Part shown: piece by piece, positions 25,420 through 33,462 of the stretch
Position numbering within the stretch: the first letter of the stretch is position 1
Layout: every line of letters begins with the position of its first letter
Assembly: GCA_002748355.1 (NCBI GenBank)
Contig: PDSF01000038.1
Coordinates: 26,003-90,002, forward strand
DNA from: Planctomycetota bacterium
GTDB lineage: Bacteria > Planctomycetota > UBA1135 > GCA-002748355
Direction of reading: 5' to 3'
DNA: 64,000 nucleotides
The notes under the pieces: generated by a model
Seen by the model: only the letters and a program-made list of their open reading frames with translations
Told to the model about the DNA's origin: nothing
Database searches by the model: none
Made by a program: the position numbers and the translations under genes

Positions 25420-26262
25420 ATGCGAGCGCTCGAGGAACTGTTTCAGGTTGCTGGACTCTTTAAGAGGCGCAGCGAATATGCCGCGCTCATTGAGTTTGCG
25501 GCGAAGTGCAAGTCCTATGCTCCGTACAATGCCATGCTTGTCAGGATTCAGAAGCCGGGGGCGGTCTTTGTCGCGACGGCTGAGGAATGGCGAGATAAGT
25601 ATGGGCGAGCCGTGCGTGGTACTGCGAAGCCGCTGCTTGTGCTAGAGCCTGGGGCGCCGGTCCGGTTTGTTTTTGACGTTTCGGATACCGAGGGTGATGA
25701 CGCTGCGTTGCCGGCAGAGGTCCTGAAGCCCTTTGCTGCGGTGGCCGCGAAAGATGTCGAAAAGAAACTCCAGCAGCTGATCAAGAACTGTCTTCGCGAT
25801 GGTGTTCAGGTTCTTGAGGCTTCGCTTGGGGAGCAGGTGGCGGGAAAGATCGTTAGGGTTTCGAGCAAGGATCAGCTGAAAACGGCAAACTATAGGCCGG
25901 CCGAAGCCCAGAAAGACTTCGAGATATTCTTGAACTCAGATCTCGATAGTCCGGCCAGGCTCGCTGCGCTTATCCATGAATTGGCTCGTCTGTATTGTGG
26001 GCACCTGGGGGCTGGCTCCAGGTCGAAATGGCCTGGGCGACAGGGCTTGACGACGACCGAGGCCCAGTTCGAATCCGAGTCGGTCGCCTACATTGTGTGC
26101 ACGAGGCTAGGGCTTGAGAACAAGCCGGATTCCTATCTGAGCGGCTTCCTCAAGGAGGCCGGCGATATCCCCGACGTCAGCGTGGATCGCATTATGGCCT
26201 CAGCCAGCTTGATTATGAGCATGTGCACGAAGCAACTGCCACCAAGGCGTCGGCGCCGCTAG
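25420..26262 (+). CDS. ArdC/ImmA-like zincin domain protein with altered active site
   Basis: A 280-residue protein. The N-terminal part (KRRSEYAALIEFAAKCKSYAPYNAMLV, then TAEEWRDKYGRAVRGTAKPLLVLEP) resembles the ssDNA-binding N-domain of ArdC antirestriction proteins. The C-terminal part resembles a DUF955/ImmA-like metallopeptidase: LAALIHELARLYCGH followed by QFESESVAYIVCTRLGLE. The expected HELAH is HELAR, so one zinc ligand is missing by what could be a single base change (CAT to CGT), while the GH and E-x-E-S-V-A-Y positions remain. The start is uncertain: ATG 25420 keeps the conserved core, with GTG 25375 and ATG 25342 also in frame. It may be catalytically dead or bind metal differently. 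Confidence 0.65.
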   Translation: MRALEELFQVAGLFKRRSEYAALIEFAAKCKSYAPYNAMLVRIQKPGAVFVATAEEWRDKYGRAVRGTAKPLLVLEPGAPVRFVFDVSDTEGDDAALPAEVLKPFAAVAAKDVEKKLQQLIKNCLRDGVQVLEASLGEQVAGKIVRVSSKDQLKTANYRPAEAQKDFEIFLNSDLDSPARLAALIHELARLYCGHLGAGSRSKWPGRQGLTTTEAQFESESVAYIVCTRLGLENKPDSYLSGFLKEAGDIPDVSVDRIMASASLIMSMCTKQLPPRRRRR

Positions 26263-26291
26263 CTTTCGGCTCGCTTCCGGCCAGCGCGGCC

Positions 26292-26987
26292 TCAGTGATC
26301 CCTGGCGGATTTTTCGAGTTTGGCGACGCGGGCTTCAAGGGCGGCGATGCGCTGGATGATGGCGTCGAGGCTGCTGGGGGGCTGGCTTGGGCTGCTGGCA
26401 CTGGCAGCTGTGTCGGTGCTCGCGGCGGCTGTTTCGGCGGGGTTCTGGACTGGGGCCGTCGCTGCTGGGGCGCTGGTTTCGGGTTGGGTGCTGGGGCAGA
26501 GCAGATGATCGTATCTCTCGGCGCGGCTGCCGGGGCTGGGGGCTAGGCGCACGACGAGCTTACGGTCTATGAGCTCTTCGAGGATTTGCTTGAGCTCGGC
26601 TTGTGATTCGATTTGGACCATCCGCGATACGCGGGTGCGTAGCTCCCCGGGCATTTGCGTGCGGCGAAGTAGTAGCTCGCCGAGGACGGCCAGCTGTTTG
26701 TCGCCGATTCCCAGGCCGGCTTCGGCGACATGCCGGTATTTTTCGATGCGGCTTCCGGTCGAGGGCCAGATTTCGACGCTCAGTTGCTTTACCCCGAGTT
26801 CCCGGGCGGCTTTCTTGACCTCGCGCGCATCGAGGTCGAGCACGGGGTCGCGATTGGATTTTTGGTTGCAGCCGTTGACCAGGGCGTTCAGGGATAGCGG
26901 GTAATGATCCGGAGTCGTTATCGACTTTTCGATGAGTACGCCCAGGACCCGTGCTTCCTCAGGGCTCAGGCAGAGTTCGTTGCTCAT
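26292..26987 (-). CDS. YceH family protein (DUF480, UPF0502)
   Basis: A 231-residue protein. The DUF480 core occupies about residues 1-165: LSPEEARVLGVLIEKSITTPDHYPLSLNAL and NGCNQKSNRDPV are near-diagnostic for YceH, and a second winged-helix segment (AVLGELLLRRTQMPGELRTR) follows. After a low-complexity Ala/Ser/Pro linker, the C-terminus is a short coiled coil (IIQRIAALEARVAKLEKSA), as in other family members. Its biochemical role is not established; the two winged helices suggest DNA binding. It converges with the zincin gene, leaving a 29-bp gap. Confidence 0.92.
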   Translation of the reverse strand: MSNELCLSPEEARVLGVLIEKSITTPDHYPLSLNALVNGCNQKSNRDPVLDLDAREVKKAARELGVKQLSVEIWPSTGSRIEKYRHVAEAGLGIGDKQLAVLGELLLRRTQMPGELRTRVSRMVQIESQAELKQILEELIDRKLVVRLAPSPGSRAERYDHLLCPSTQPETSAPAATAPVQNPAETAAASTDTAASASSPSQPPSSLDAIIQRIAALEARVAKLEKSARDH

Positions 26988-27122
26988 GGGGTAGGTGCTC
27001 CGTGCATAGGCTGGCTTGGCGGCAGAGGGCTGGCTGGCGAAGGCCGGGCGGGGAGCCGCGGGCTTTGCTCAAGATGAGAGGGGTATCTGTTTTGGTCGCT
27101 AGGCCCTGGATACGAGCCCGGT

Positions 27123-29009
27123 TTAGTTCTTGGCCTTGGCCTTTTTGGCGGCTGTTGGCGGGGTGGGGATCGAGAGCTTGACGTCGTCGATGCTCTTTCC
27201 CTCGACCTCTAATTGCACCGGCGCGGATCTGAGGGCGCGCTTGCCGTGCTGGAGGGTCGCGATCACGAGATAACGGTGATTGGGGCTGGGCAGGGGGATG
27301 TCGAAGTATCCTCTGGCGTCACTCGTGCTTATGTTCTTCGATAAATGGCGAAGGAGTCGGGAGTAGGGGATCGCGTCCCGAGCCAAGGGGCTTGCGTAGA
27401 CCCTTGCGCCGGCCAGGGCCCGGCCCTTGCTGTCGACCACCTGGCCGCGGATGCGTAGGCTGCGCGGTAGCGAGATGCTGAGTTCCGCCGTCCCAGCTTC
27501 GCCGAGCTTCTCGGTGCTGATTTGCGATCCTGCAGCTGAAGCCCCATAGGCGGCGCCGATTTCGATGGACGAAAGGCGGGGTACGAGCAGGTCGACACGC
27601 CCTCGACGATCGGTTTCGAAAAACAGGGGCCGGTAGATGCCACTAAGTTTGATGTGTTCGCTTATGGCTACCTGGGCGTGACGCGCTGGTCGACCATCGG
27701 CCGAGAATACCCGCAGGGAAAGACGGACGAGCTGGTCCAGGCGTAGGTCGGGAAGCTCTTGGCCCTTCTGGGTCCCGCGTGCGACGTGCAGTATGGCTAG
27801 GGGCTCGACCAGCTGTCGTGCGCTCTCGCTGAAACGGAGGCGTTGGGCATCACTCAGCCAGAGGACGAAGCGCTGGGCCCTGCGGGCTTCGATGTTTCGA
27901 AGCTCGAAGCGCCCTTTTGCATCGACCTCTAGGACCTGGGTGCGTCGAATATCGGTATCGAGAACAAGGAGCTGGGCCCCGGCTGCCGGAGTCTGCGCAT
28001 CGATGAGCACCTTGCCCCGCATGATGGTTTCGGGCTGGAGATGGACGCGCAGCCGGGGGGGCGATTGTTTGGGGAGGGGCTCAGTCGGAAGCCTGGCTCC
28101 ACTTAGGAGATAGTAATACCAGCCATAGTTCTTCGCGCGTATGCGTAAGGAGCAGCGCTTGCTCTGGGCGTTTGATAAGGGCAGGCGTAGGTCGATTTGC
28201 TGGCCGTTGCGCGTGAAGGGTATTGGGCGCCAGGCGAGGGGGCTGGGGAATAGATTCGGGCTGGCCCCTGCCTCGACGACCAGGTCCTGGATCTCGCGGT
28301 CTTGGCTGCTGGCCTGAATGAGTATCCTCATGTGCCGAGGAGCTAGCAGCTGGAGTGCCAGCACTTTGCTGCTTTGGTGCTGCTCGGTTTTCTGGGCTTG
28401 GCTTTGTTGAGCTTCGATGTCTTGGGCAAGGAGTAGTAGGCCCGATTTGCCGTGCACACGCAGCTGGCAATGAGTGCCGGGGAAGGGGGGAAGCTCGCAG
28501 TTTCCGTCCTTATCCATTACCAGGCGGGTTTTCTGGGGAATCCCTGCGCCGATGTGCACGTAGACGCTCATCGGGGCCTCGTCCTGCCAGGCTTTTAGGC
28601 CTTGGATCCGCACCCGTAAACGGGAGCGCAGTGGACCTGCACGCAGCTGTAGCGGAGTGTCTCCCCGTTGGTTTTGAAGAAGCTGGCTCGTCCGGTAACG
28701 CCCATCTTTGAGTTCCTCGATGGCCCAGGCCATGAAGGGGGCGCGCGTGGGCAGCTCTACGCGGACGCGGCCACGGGCGCCGCATTCAACGCTTCGCTGC
28801 CAGGTCTTGCCCGCGACCATCGCATCGACTCCGGGGGTGGCGTAGAGATGCAGCTTGGCGCCCACCCAGGGCTGACCCTTGGCGTTGCGGAGAGTCACGG
28901 CCAGCCGCTGTGGAGCTAGGCCGCGCCTCGGCTCCTGGCTGGCGGCACCTGGCGCCAAGGCAGTTGCCAGGAGAGTGAGTGCCGGGGCAATGAGCGCGGC
29001 CCGGCGCAT
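27123..29009 (-). CDS. Secreted Ig-like repeat protein (carboxypeptidase-regulatory-like), paralogue 1
   Basis: A 628-residue protein with a signal peptide (MRRAALIAPALTLLATALAPGAAS). Several Ig-like, CarboxypepD_reg-type units are visible from their G-x-V-x-D-x-x-G-x-P-x-x-G pattern, clearest at IRGQVVDSKGRALAGARVYASP near the C-terminus and VRLSLRVFSADGRPARHAQVAIS in the middle. The N-terminal unit reads LAVTLRNAKGQPWVGAKLHLY. The tail is Lys/Ala-rich (AAKKAKAKN). It is probably exported or displayed on the surface with a structural or binding role. It starts 1 nt after the stop of the upstream paralogue (29011-30810), so they form a two-gene operon. Confidence 0.8.
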   Translation of the reverse strand: MRRAALIAPALTLLATALAPGAASQEPRRGLAPQRLAVTLRNAKGQPWVGAKLHLYATPGVDAMVAGKTWQRSVECGARGRVRVELPTRAPFMAWAIEELKDGRYRTSQLLQNQRGDTPLQLRAGPLRSRLRVRIQGLKAWQDEAPMSVYVHIGAGIPQKTRLVMDKDGNCELPPFPGTHCQLRVHGKSGLLLLAQDIEAQQSQAQKTEQHQSSKVLALQLLAPRHMRILIQASSQDREIQDLVVEAGASPNLFPSPLAWRPIPFTRNGQQIDLRLPLSNAQSKRCSLRIRAKNYGWYYYLLSGARLPTEPLPKQSPPRLRVHLQPETIMRGKVLIDAQTPAAGAQLLVLDTDIRRTQVLEVDAKGRFELRNIEARRAQRFVLWLSDAQRLRFSESARQLVEPLAILHVARGTQKGQELPDLRLDQLVRLSLRVFSADGRPARHAQVAISEHIKLSGIYRPLFFETDRRGRVDLLVPRLSSIEIGAAYGASAAGSQISTEKLGEAGTAELSISLPRSLRIRGQVVDSKGRALAGARVYASPLARDAIPYSRLLRHLSKNISTSDARGYFDIPLPSPNHRYLVIATLQHGKRALRSAPVQLEVEGKSIDDVKLSIPTPPTAAKKAKAKN

Positions 29010-29010
29010 T

Positions 29011-30810
29011 TCAGCGCACCTGGATTATTATGGGGTTTTGTCGACCGAGAACTCCGGGAATGCGGTTCCCCTGTTCCCCTGGGCCAGCCGGGCCTTCCTG
29101 TATGCTTACGTACAGGTCGTAATTCCCCGAGGACTCGTAGCAGGTCAGGCGAAAGCGCCCCTTACCGTCGGTCTTGATCCGGGGTAAGTAATTATTGCCC
29201 GGCAGGATTTCGTCGAAGATGTTGTTGGCGATGAAGTCATGCCAATTGCGGAAGCCACCATCGGTCGTGCTGCCCGCGGGTAAGAGCATCACCGTCTGGC
29301 CAGGAAGGGGGAGGGCGGCCGGTGAACGGACCACTCCCTCGATAACCCTTGGCGGCGACATGGTGATTCGGCAAGGGACGGGCTTGGGGCTTTCGTTTTT
29401 CCGGATCGTCGCAAGTCCTCGCGCGAAGCCATACTGCTTGCTCACTGCAAACACGACGTATTCACCCTGTGGCAGTGACGGGCTCAGGTAGCTTCCGTCG
29501 CCGAGGTGAACTAGACGAGAAAACTCTTCGACACGGCCGAAGCGCTTTGGCCCGTAAATGCGGAGTTCGACTTGGTCGGCGCTTAGGCCTTTTGCCAATG
29601 CGAGTTCGGCACGGATGCGATGAGTTCCCAGTTGGAAGGGCTCGAGGAGGGCCGGCTTCGTCTCTGGGCCGGCCTCCACGCGGCCGATGAGCTGTGCTTC
29701 TCCGCTTGGATTCAATACGAGGACCTCGTAGGCCGTGTTGCCTTGCAGTGTGCGGAAGCGGTAGCGGCCATCGGCGTCGGTCATTACGACTTCGGAGAGA
29801 TCCGTATGGGAGATTCCTCTCGTGTGCATGAGGCAGCGGGCGAGCACGCGCAGTTGCTTGGCCGGCTTTCCCTTTGCAGCCAGGATCTGACCACTGAGTT
29901 CGCGCCCCTTGGGTAGCGTGATTTGGAACTGCGGGGCGGGAGCCCGGGGATCCAGGCCCGGCAGCAGCGCTTGAATATCGCGCGCCCAGTTACCCGCGGT
30001 CGTTCCGGGCATCAGCAGCAGGGTTGCGCCCGGCCCCTTCTCGAGACCGGGGATGGTGATCGTGCCATTCACGTCCGAGATCGTGGAATAGAAGCTCATC
30101 GCATCCATGAGCTCGACGCGCACGCCAGCCAGTGGGCGGCTCATCATCCCGGCATTTTCGACGATGCGGCCGCTGAGGGTGATGGCTCGGATCAAGGACA
30201 GCTTCTTCGTGGCTCCCCCTCTAAGCACGGCAGGCTGTTTGAGGCGATATTTGGCCGCGCCCAGCTTTAGCTGGTATGTGCCGGGAGGCAGGGGCTCGCT
30301 CGTTAGTACGCCGTTCTTGTCGGTGCTGCCGTCGAACTGCAGGCGGACGGCGTTCTCGTTGGCCGGGATCCGGATCAGCCGGTAGGCCAGCTCGATGCCT
30401 GGCTTCCGTCGGCGGTAGCGTAGCTCGGCATTGAGTCGTTGCCCTTCATGGAGCTCAAGGCGGAGCGAGTCAGCATTGCTTGCGTCGATCTTCTCGATGA
30501 CCGAGCTGAGGCGGCCTTCTTTGCGGGCGAAGATGCTTGCCCGGCGCCATGAGGGGATTTGGGCCTCGAATTGACCTTCGCTATTCGTCGTCAAGAGTTC
30601 GCGCGTCGACTTGCTGGAGTTGGCGGAGCGAGCTCCCATCAGCGGCAGCTCTGCCCGGAGCAGGACGAGCTCGGCGCCAGGGACGGGGCGACCGTTGTCT
30701 AGGACTTGGCCGTGGATTCGCAGCAGAGGCGCGGAGATGGGCGTTTCGCCCTGAGCCGGGCTTGGGGTCGATAGGAATAGGCTTGCCGTTAGGCAGAGGA
30801 TTAGACGCAT
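29011..30810 (-). CDS. Secreted Ig-like repeat protein (carboxypeptidase-regulatory-like), paralogue 2
   Basis: A 599-residue protein. The ATG at 30810 starts a signal peptide (MRLILCLTASLFLSTPSPAQG); the frame is open further upstream but without protein character. It contains CarboxypepD_reg-like units such as IHGQVLDNGRPVPGAELVLLRAELP, then LSGRIVENAGMMSRPLAGVRVELM, LSGQILAAKGKPAKQLRVLARC and IEGVVRSPAALPLPGQTVMLLP, each a short beta-sandwich predicted to work extracytoplasmically. No catalytic motif is seen. It is the first gene of a two-gene operon with paralogue 1 and lies divergent to RNase D. Confidence 0.8.
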   Translation of the reverse strand: MRLILCLTASLFLSTPSPAQGETPISAPLLRIHGQVLDNGRPVPGAELVLLRAELPLMGARSANSSKSTRELLTTNSEGQFEAQIPSWRRASIFARKEGRLSSVIEKIDASNADSLRLELHEGQRLNAELRYRRRKPGIELAYRLIRIPANENAVRLQFDGSTDKNGVLTSEPLPPGTYQLKLGAAKYRLKQPAVLRGGATKKLSLIRAITLSGRIVENAGMMSRPLAGVRVELMDAMSFYSTISDVNGTITIPGLEKGPGATLLLMPGTTAGNWARDIQALLPGLDPRAPAPQFQITLPKGRELSGQILAAKGKPAKQLRVLARCLMHTRGISHTDLSEVVMTDADGRYRFRTLQGNTAYEVLVLNPSGEAQLIGRVEAGPETKPALLEPFQLGTHRIRAELALAKGLSADQVELRIYGPKRFGRVEEFSRLVHLGDGSYLSPSLPQGEYVVFAVSKQYGFARGLATIRKNESPKPVPCRITMSPPRVIEGVVRSPAALPLPGQTVMLLPAGSTTDGGFRNWHDFIANNIFDEILPGNNYLPRIKTDGKGRFRLTCYESSGNYDLYVSIQEGPAGPGEQGNRIPGVLGRQNPIIIQVR

Positions 30811-31237
30811 CGGGCGCTCTCTCGGTCGGGCGAGGTGGGGGAGACGGTTGCGGCGGTGCACGCTAGCGACAGCAGGGGCCTTGGAACAGGGATCGAAGCG
30901 CTGCCCTAGGCCTTCTGCTTTTCCAGGCTCTCGGGCCGTGTTCTTTCTTAAGGGATCGGTGTTTCTATCGGCGTGCGGGCACGCCGAGCAGGAGAAATGC
31001 GGGGGCCTTTCGTCGTTGGGCATCGGGCTGGATTGGCAGGAGGAGGCTTTCTTCGGCAGGCGATGGGCGAGGCCCAGCTGACGTAATCTGCGACGAAGAT
31101 GCGCGACCTTGCACTAGCGTTTCCTTGTCTTGATCTCATCGGGCATGATGCGGCGCGACGAGTGAAGGGCTCCGCTCGATCCCCCTCGACGCCCGAGGGG
31201 ACAGGAGCCTCCGCGAAAGGGCTCGTCAGAAAAGGCG
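30811..31237. other. Divergent promoter region between Ig-like protein operon and RNase D
   Basis: About 430 bp with no convincing gene. It must hold promoters for the minus-strand secreted-protein operon and for the RNase D gene. A weak ribosome site (aaaagg) precedes the RNase D start. No terminator or RNA gene is recognised. Confidence 0.5.
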
Positions 31238-32413
31238 ATGCCTCGATCCTCCAAAGACAGCAGCCCAGAGTGGCTCATCGACGACGAAGCTAAGTTCGAG
31301 CGTTTCCTCGATGCGATCGACGGTCACGACTGGCTGGCGGTCGATACCGAAGCCAATCCGATGCACGCGTATCGCGAGCGGGTTTGCCTGATTCAGGTCT
31401 CGAGCGAGGCGGATGACTTCATCTTGGACCCGATCAGCGAGGTCGATCTCGAGCCCTTCCTCGACCTGCTTTCGAATCCAGGTATCGCCAAAATCTTCCA
31501 CGATGCCGAATACGACACGATTCAGCTCCGTCGGCATTTCGGGGTCCAGCTGCGCGGGCTGGTCGACACCCAGGTGATGGCGGTAGCTCTTGGGGAAAGC
31601 CAGGTGGGCCTGGCCTCTCTCGTGGAGCGCTATCTCGGGGTCAAGCTGGATAAGCGATATCAGCGCAGCAACTGGGGGATGCGGCCCCTGGGCGAAGGGC
31701 AGCTCGAATACGCGAAGAACGATACTCGCTACCTGATCCCACTGGTCGATGAGCTCGAGGCCAAACTGGATGATTGCGATGAACTCGTGCACCTAGAGAT
31801 CGACAGTGAGATCCATCGACTGGAGAACCTGGTTGTGCCCGAGCGCGAGCCGGTCGATCCCGAGGGCTTTCTGAAGCTCAAGGGTGCGCGTTCGCTGAAT
31901 CCCGAGCAGCAGCGGCTGCTGCGAGAGATCTGGAATTGGCGGGAGCGAGAGTCGGAGAAGCGAGATCTCCCGCCCTTCAAGGTCATCGGAAATACCCAGC
32001 TGATCGCGCTGGCCAAGCACGGGCCGACGAGTCGCAAGAGTCTGGCTGACACCCCAGGTCTGCCTCCCTCCATCGCCCAGCGGCATGGCGCCGCGCTGCA
32101 GAAGGTCCTCGATGAGGCACGCAAGCTGCCCCCCTACCAGGTCGAGAAGCCGACGAAGAAAAGTAAGGATCGCTGGCAGCGTGACGAACGTGAGGCTCTG
32201 GATCGCCTCAAGCGCTGGCGGAAGCATCGGGCCGATCTGCGCCCCACCGACCCCTCGCACATCCTGAACCGGGAGGTGATGGAGGAGCTGGCGCGCTTCT
32301 CCCCGGCTCCGAGGTCTCTGCGCGAGCTGGCCGCGACTGGCTTGCTAGAGCGATGGCGGCTCGGAGCCTATGGTCAGGAAATCCTCGCCGCGCTGCAGGC
32401 AGGGGCTCGCTGA
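31238..32413 (+). CDS. rnd: Ribonuclease D
   Basis: A 391-residue 3'-5' exoribonuclease that trims the 3' ends of tRNA precursors and other stable RNAs. The DEDDy catalytic core is complete: DTEAN (D36, E38), FHDAEYD (D93) and YAKNDTRYL (Y158, D162). HRDC-like helical segments follow at about 205-285 (LNPEQQRLLREIWNWREREAxKRD-type sequence with NTQLIALAKHGP) and in the last ~80 residues. Length is close to E. coli RNase D (375). It is the first gene of a possible plus-strand run with the two secreted-protein genes that follow, 44 bp downstream. Confidence 0.93.
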   Translation: MPRSSKDSSPEWLIDDEAKFERFLDAIDGHDWLAVDTEANPMHAYRERVCLIQVSSEADDFILDPISEVDLEPFLDLLSNPGIAKIFHDAEYDTIQLRRHFGVQLRGLVDTQVMAVALGESQVGLASLVERYLGVKLDKRYQRSNWGMRPLGEGQLEYAKNDTRYLIPLVDELEAKLDDCDELVHLEIDSEIHRLENLVVPEREPVDPEGFLKLKGARSLNPEQQRLLREIWNWRERESEKRDLPPFKVIGNTQLIALAKHGPTSRKSLADTPGLPPSIAQRHGAALQKVLDEARKLPPYQVEKPTKKSKDRWQRDEREALDRLKRWRKHRADLRPTDPSHILNREVMEELARFSPAPRSLRELAATGLLERWRLGAYGQEILAALQAGAR

Positions 32414-32457
32414 GGAGTTCTGCGCAGGTGCGGCCTTCTCCGTGCCTTGGCTTTGCC

Positions 32458-33381
32458 ATGTCCCATTATCTTTGCCTCCTGCCTTTGGCGTTCGGTATCT
32501 CAATCTCTTTGCTCGGCGCCCAAGGCAAGAGCCTGAACCCGAAGAGCCTGTCGAGACCAAAGCCCCAGGTCTGGAATGATTATTGGCGGCAGGGCAAGGC
32601 CGAGCTGACTCGCTTTGCCTTGGAGCAGAGCCGTTATGGGGAAACTCGTAAAGGCGACGCCGTCCAGATCTTTGTCGTCGAGGACTTTCGGACGGATAAG
32701 CAGGTTAAGGCAGAGAAGCCGCGCCCTGACGCGGTTCCGGTGATGAAGCTCAACTTCACCCGCAAGTTCTTGACCGGCATTTATCCTTATTCAGCGATGA
32801 CCTCGGTCTTTACCCCGCTGGCGCTGAAGCCAGGGCCCGGAACCCTCAAGCTGAGCTGCTCGGTGCAAGAGTGGTGTGGGCAGGTCTGGTTGCAGCTGAA
32901 TATGCGTGAAGCGGCCTACCGGCTTATCGGGCATAGCTACTATGAGGCGGAGGGTGAGGAAAAACGGGAGTTTCCTCTTGTGCATCTTGAGGACGGGATC
33001 TGGAACCGCGTGCGGATTGCGCCGTGGACCTTGCCGGTGGGGAGCTTTAAGGCGGCTGCCGGGGCTCTGTTTAGCAGGCTGCGTCACGAGCCGTTGGCGC
33101 CGGTCAAAGCCCTGGGCCAGCTCGTTGTACACTCACTTGCAAGCTCGTCAGCTCCGCGCATCCTCGCCTACACGGTCAAAATGCCGAGTTTGCGGCGCAG
33201 CCTCCAGATCCGTTTCCAAGGGCGCTTTCCCTTTCGCATTGTCGGGTTTCGTGAGAGCTTGCCAAATGGCCGCAGGAATGTTGGCGTCGCCACACACCGT
33301 GAGTTGATCGCTTATTGGCGGCATAAGGATGCTGCGGGTGCTTTGCTGCGTAAGCGGCTTGGTTTGGATCCAAAGCGCTGA
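32458..33381 (+). CDS. Secreted protein of unknown function
   Basis: A 307-residue protein. The ATG at 32458 begins a signal peptide (MSHYLCLLPLAFGISISLLGAQG); the frame extends upstream into the RNase D gene without protein features. The mature part is rich in beta-strand and basic residues (GTLKLSCSVQEWCGQVWLQLN with two cysteines; RRSLQIRFQGRFPFRIVGFRE). No family is recognised. It lies between RNase D and the third Ig-like paralogue in a plus-strand run with short gaps, and may be cotranscribed with both. Confidence 0.72.
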   Translation: MSHYLCLLPLAFGISISLLGAQGKSLNPKSLSRPKPQVWNDYWRQGKAELTRFALEQSRYGETRKGDAVQIFVVEDFRTDKQVKAEKPRPDAVPVMKLNFTRKFLTGIYPYSAMTSVFTPLALKPGPGTLKLSCSVQEWCGQVWLQLNMREAAYRLIGHSYYEAEGEEKREFPLVHLEDGIWNRVRIAPWTLPVGSFKAAAGALFSRLRHEPLAPVKALGQLVVHSLASSSAPRILAYTVKMPSLRRSLQIRFQGRFPFRIVGFRESLPNGRRNVGVATHRELIAYWRHKDAAGALLRKRLGLDPKR

Positions 33382-33462
33382 TGCGGCGATGTCTTTCTCA
33401 TGAGCTGGATACCTTTTCTCTTTCGTTGCGCCTTCCTGTGGCGCTCATGCATAGGCTTGAAC

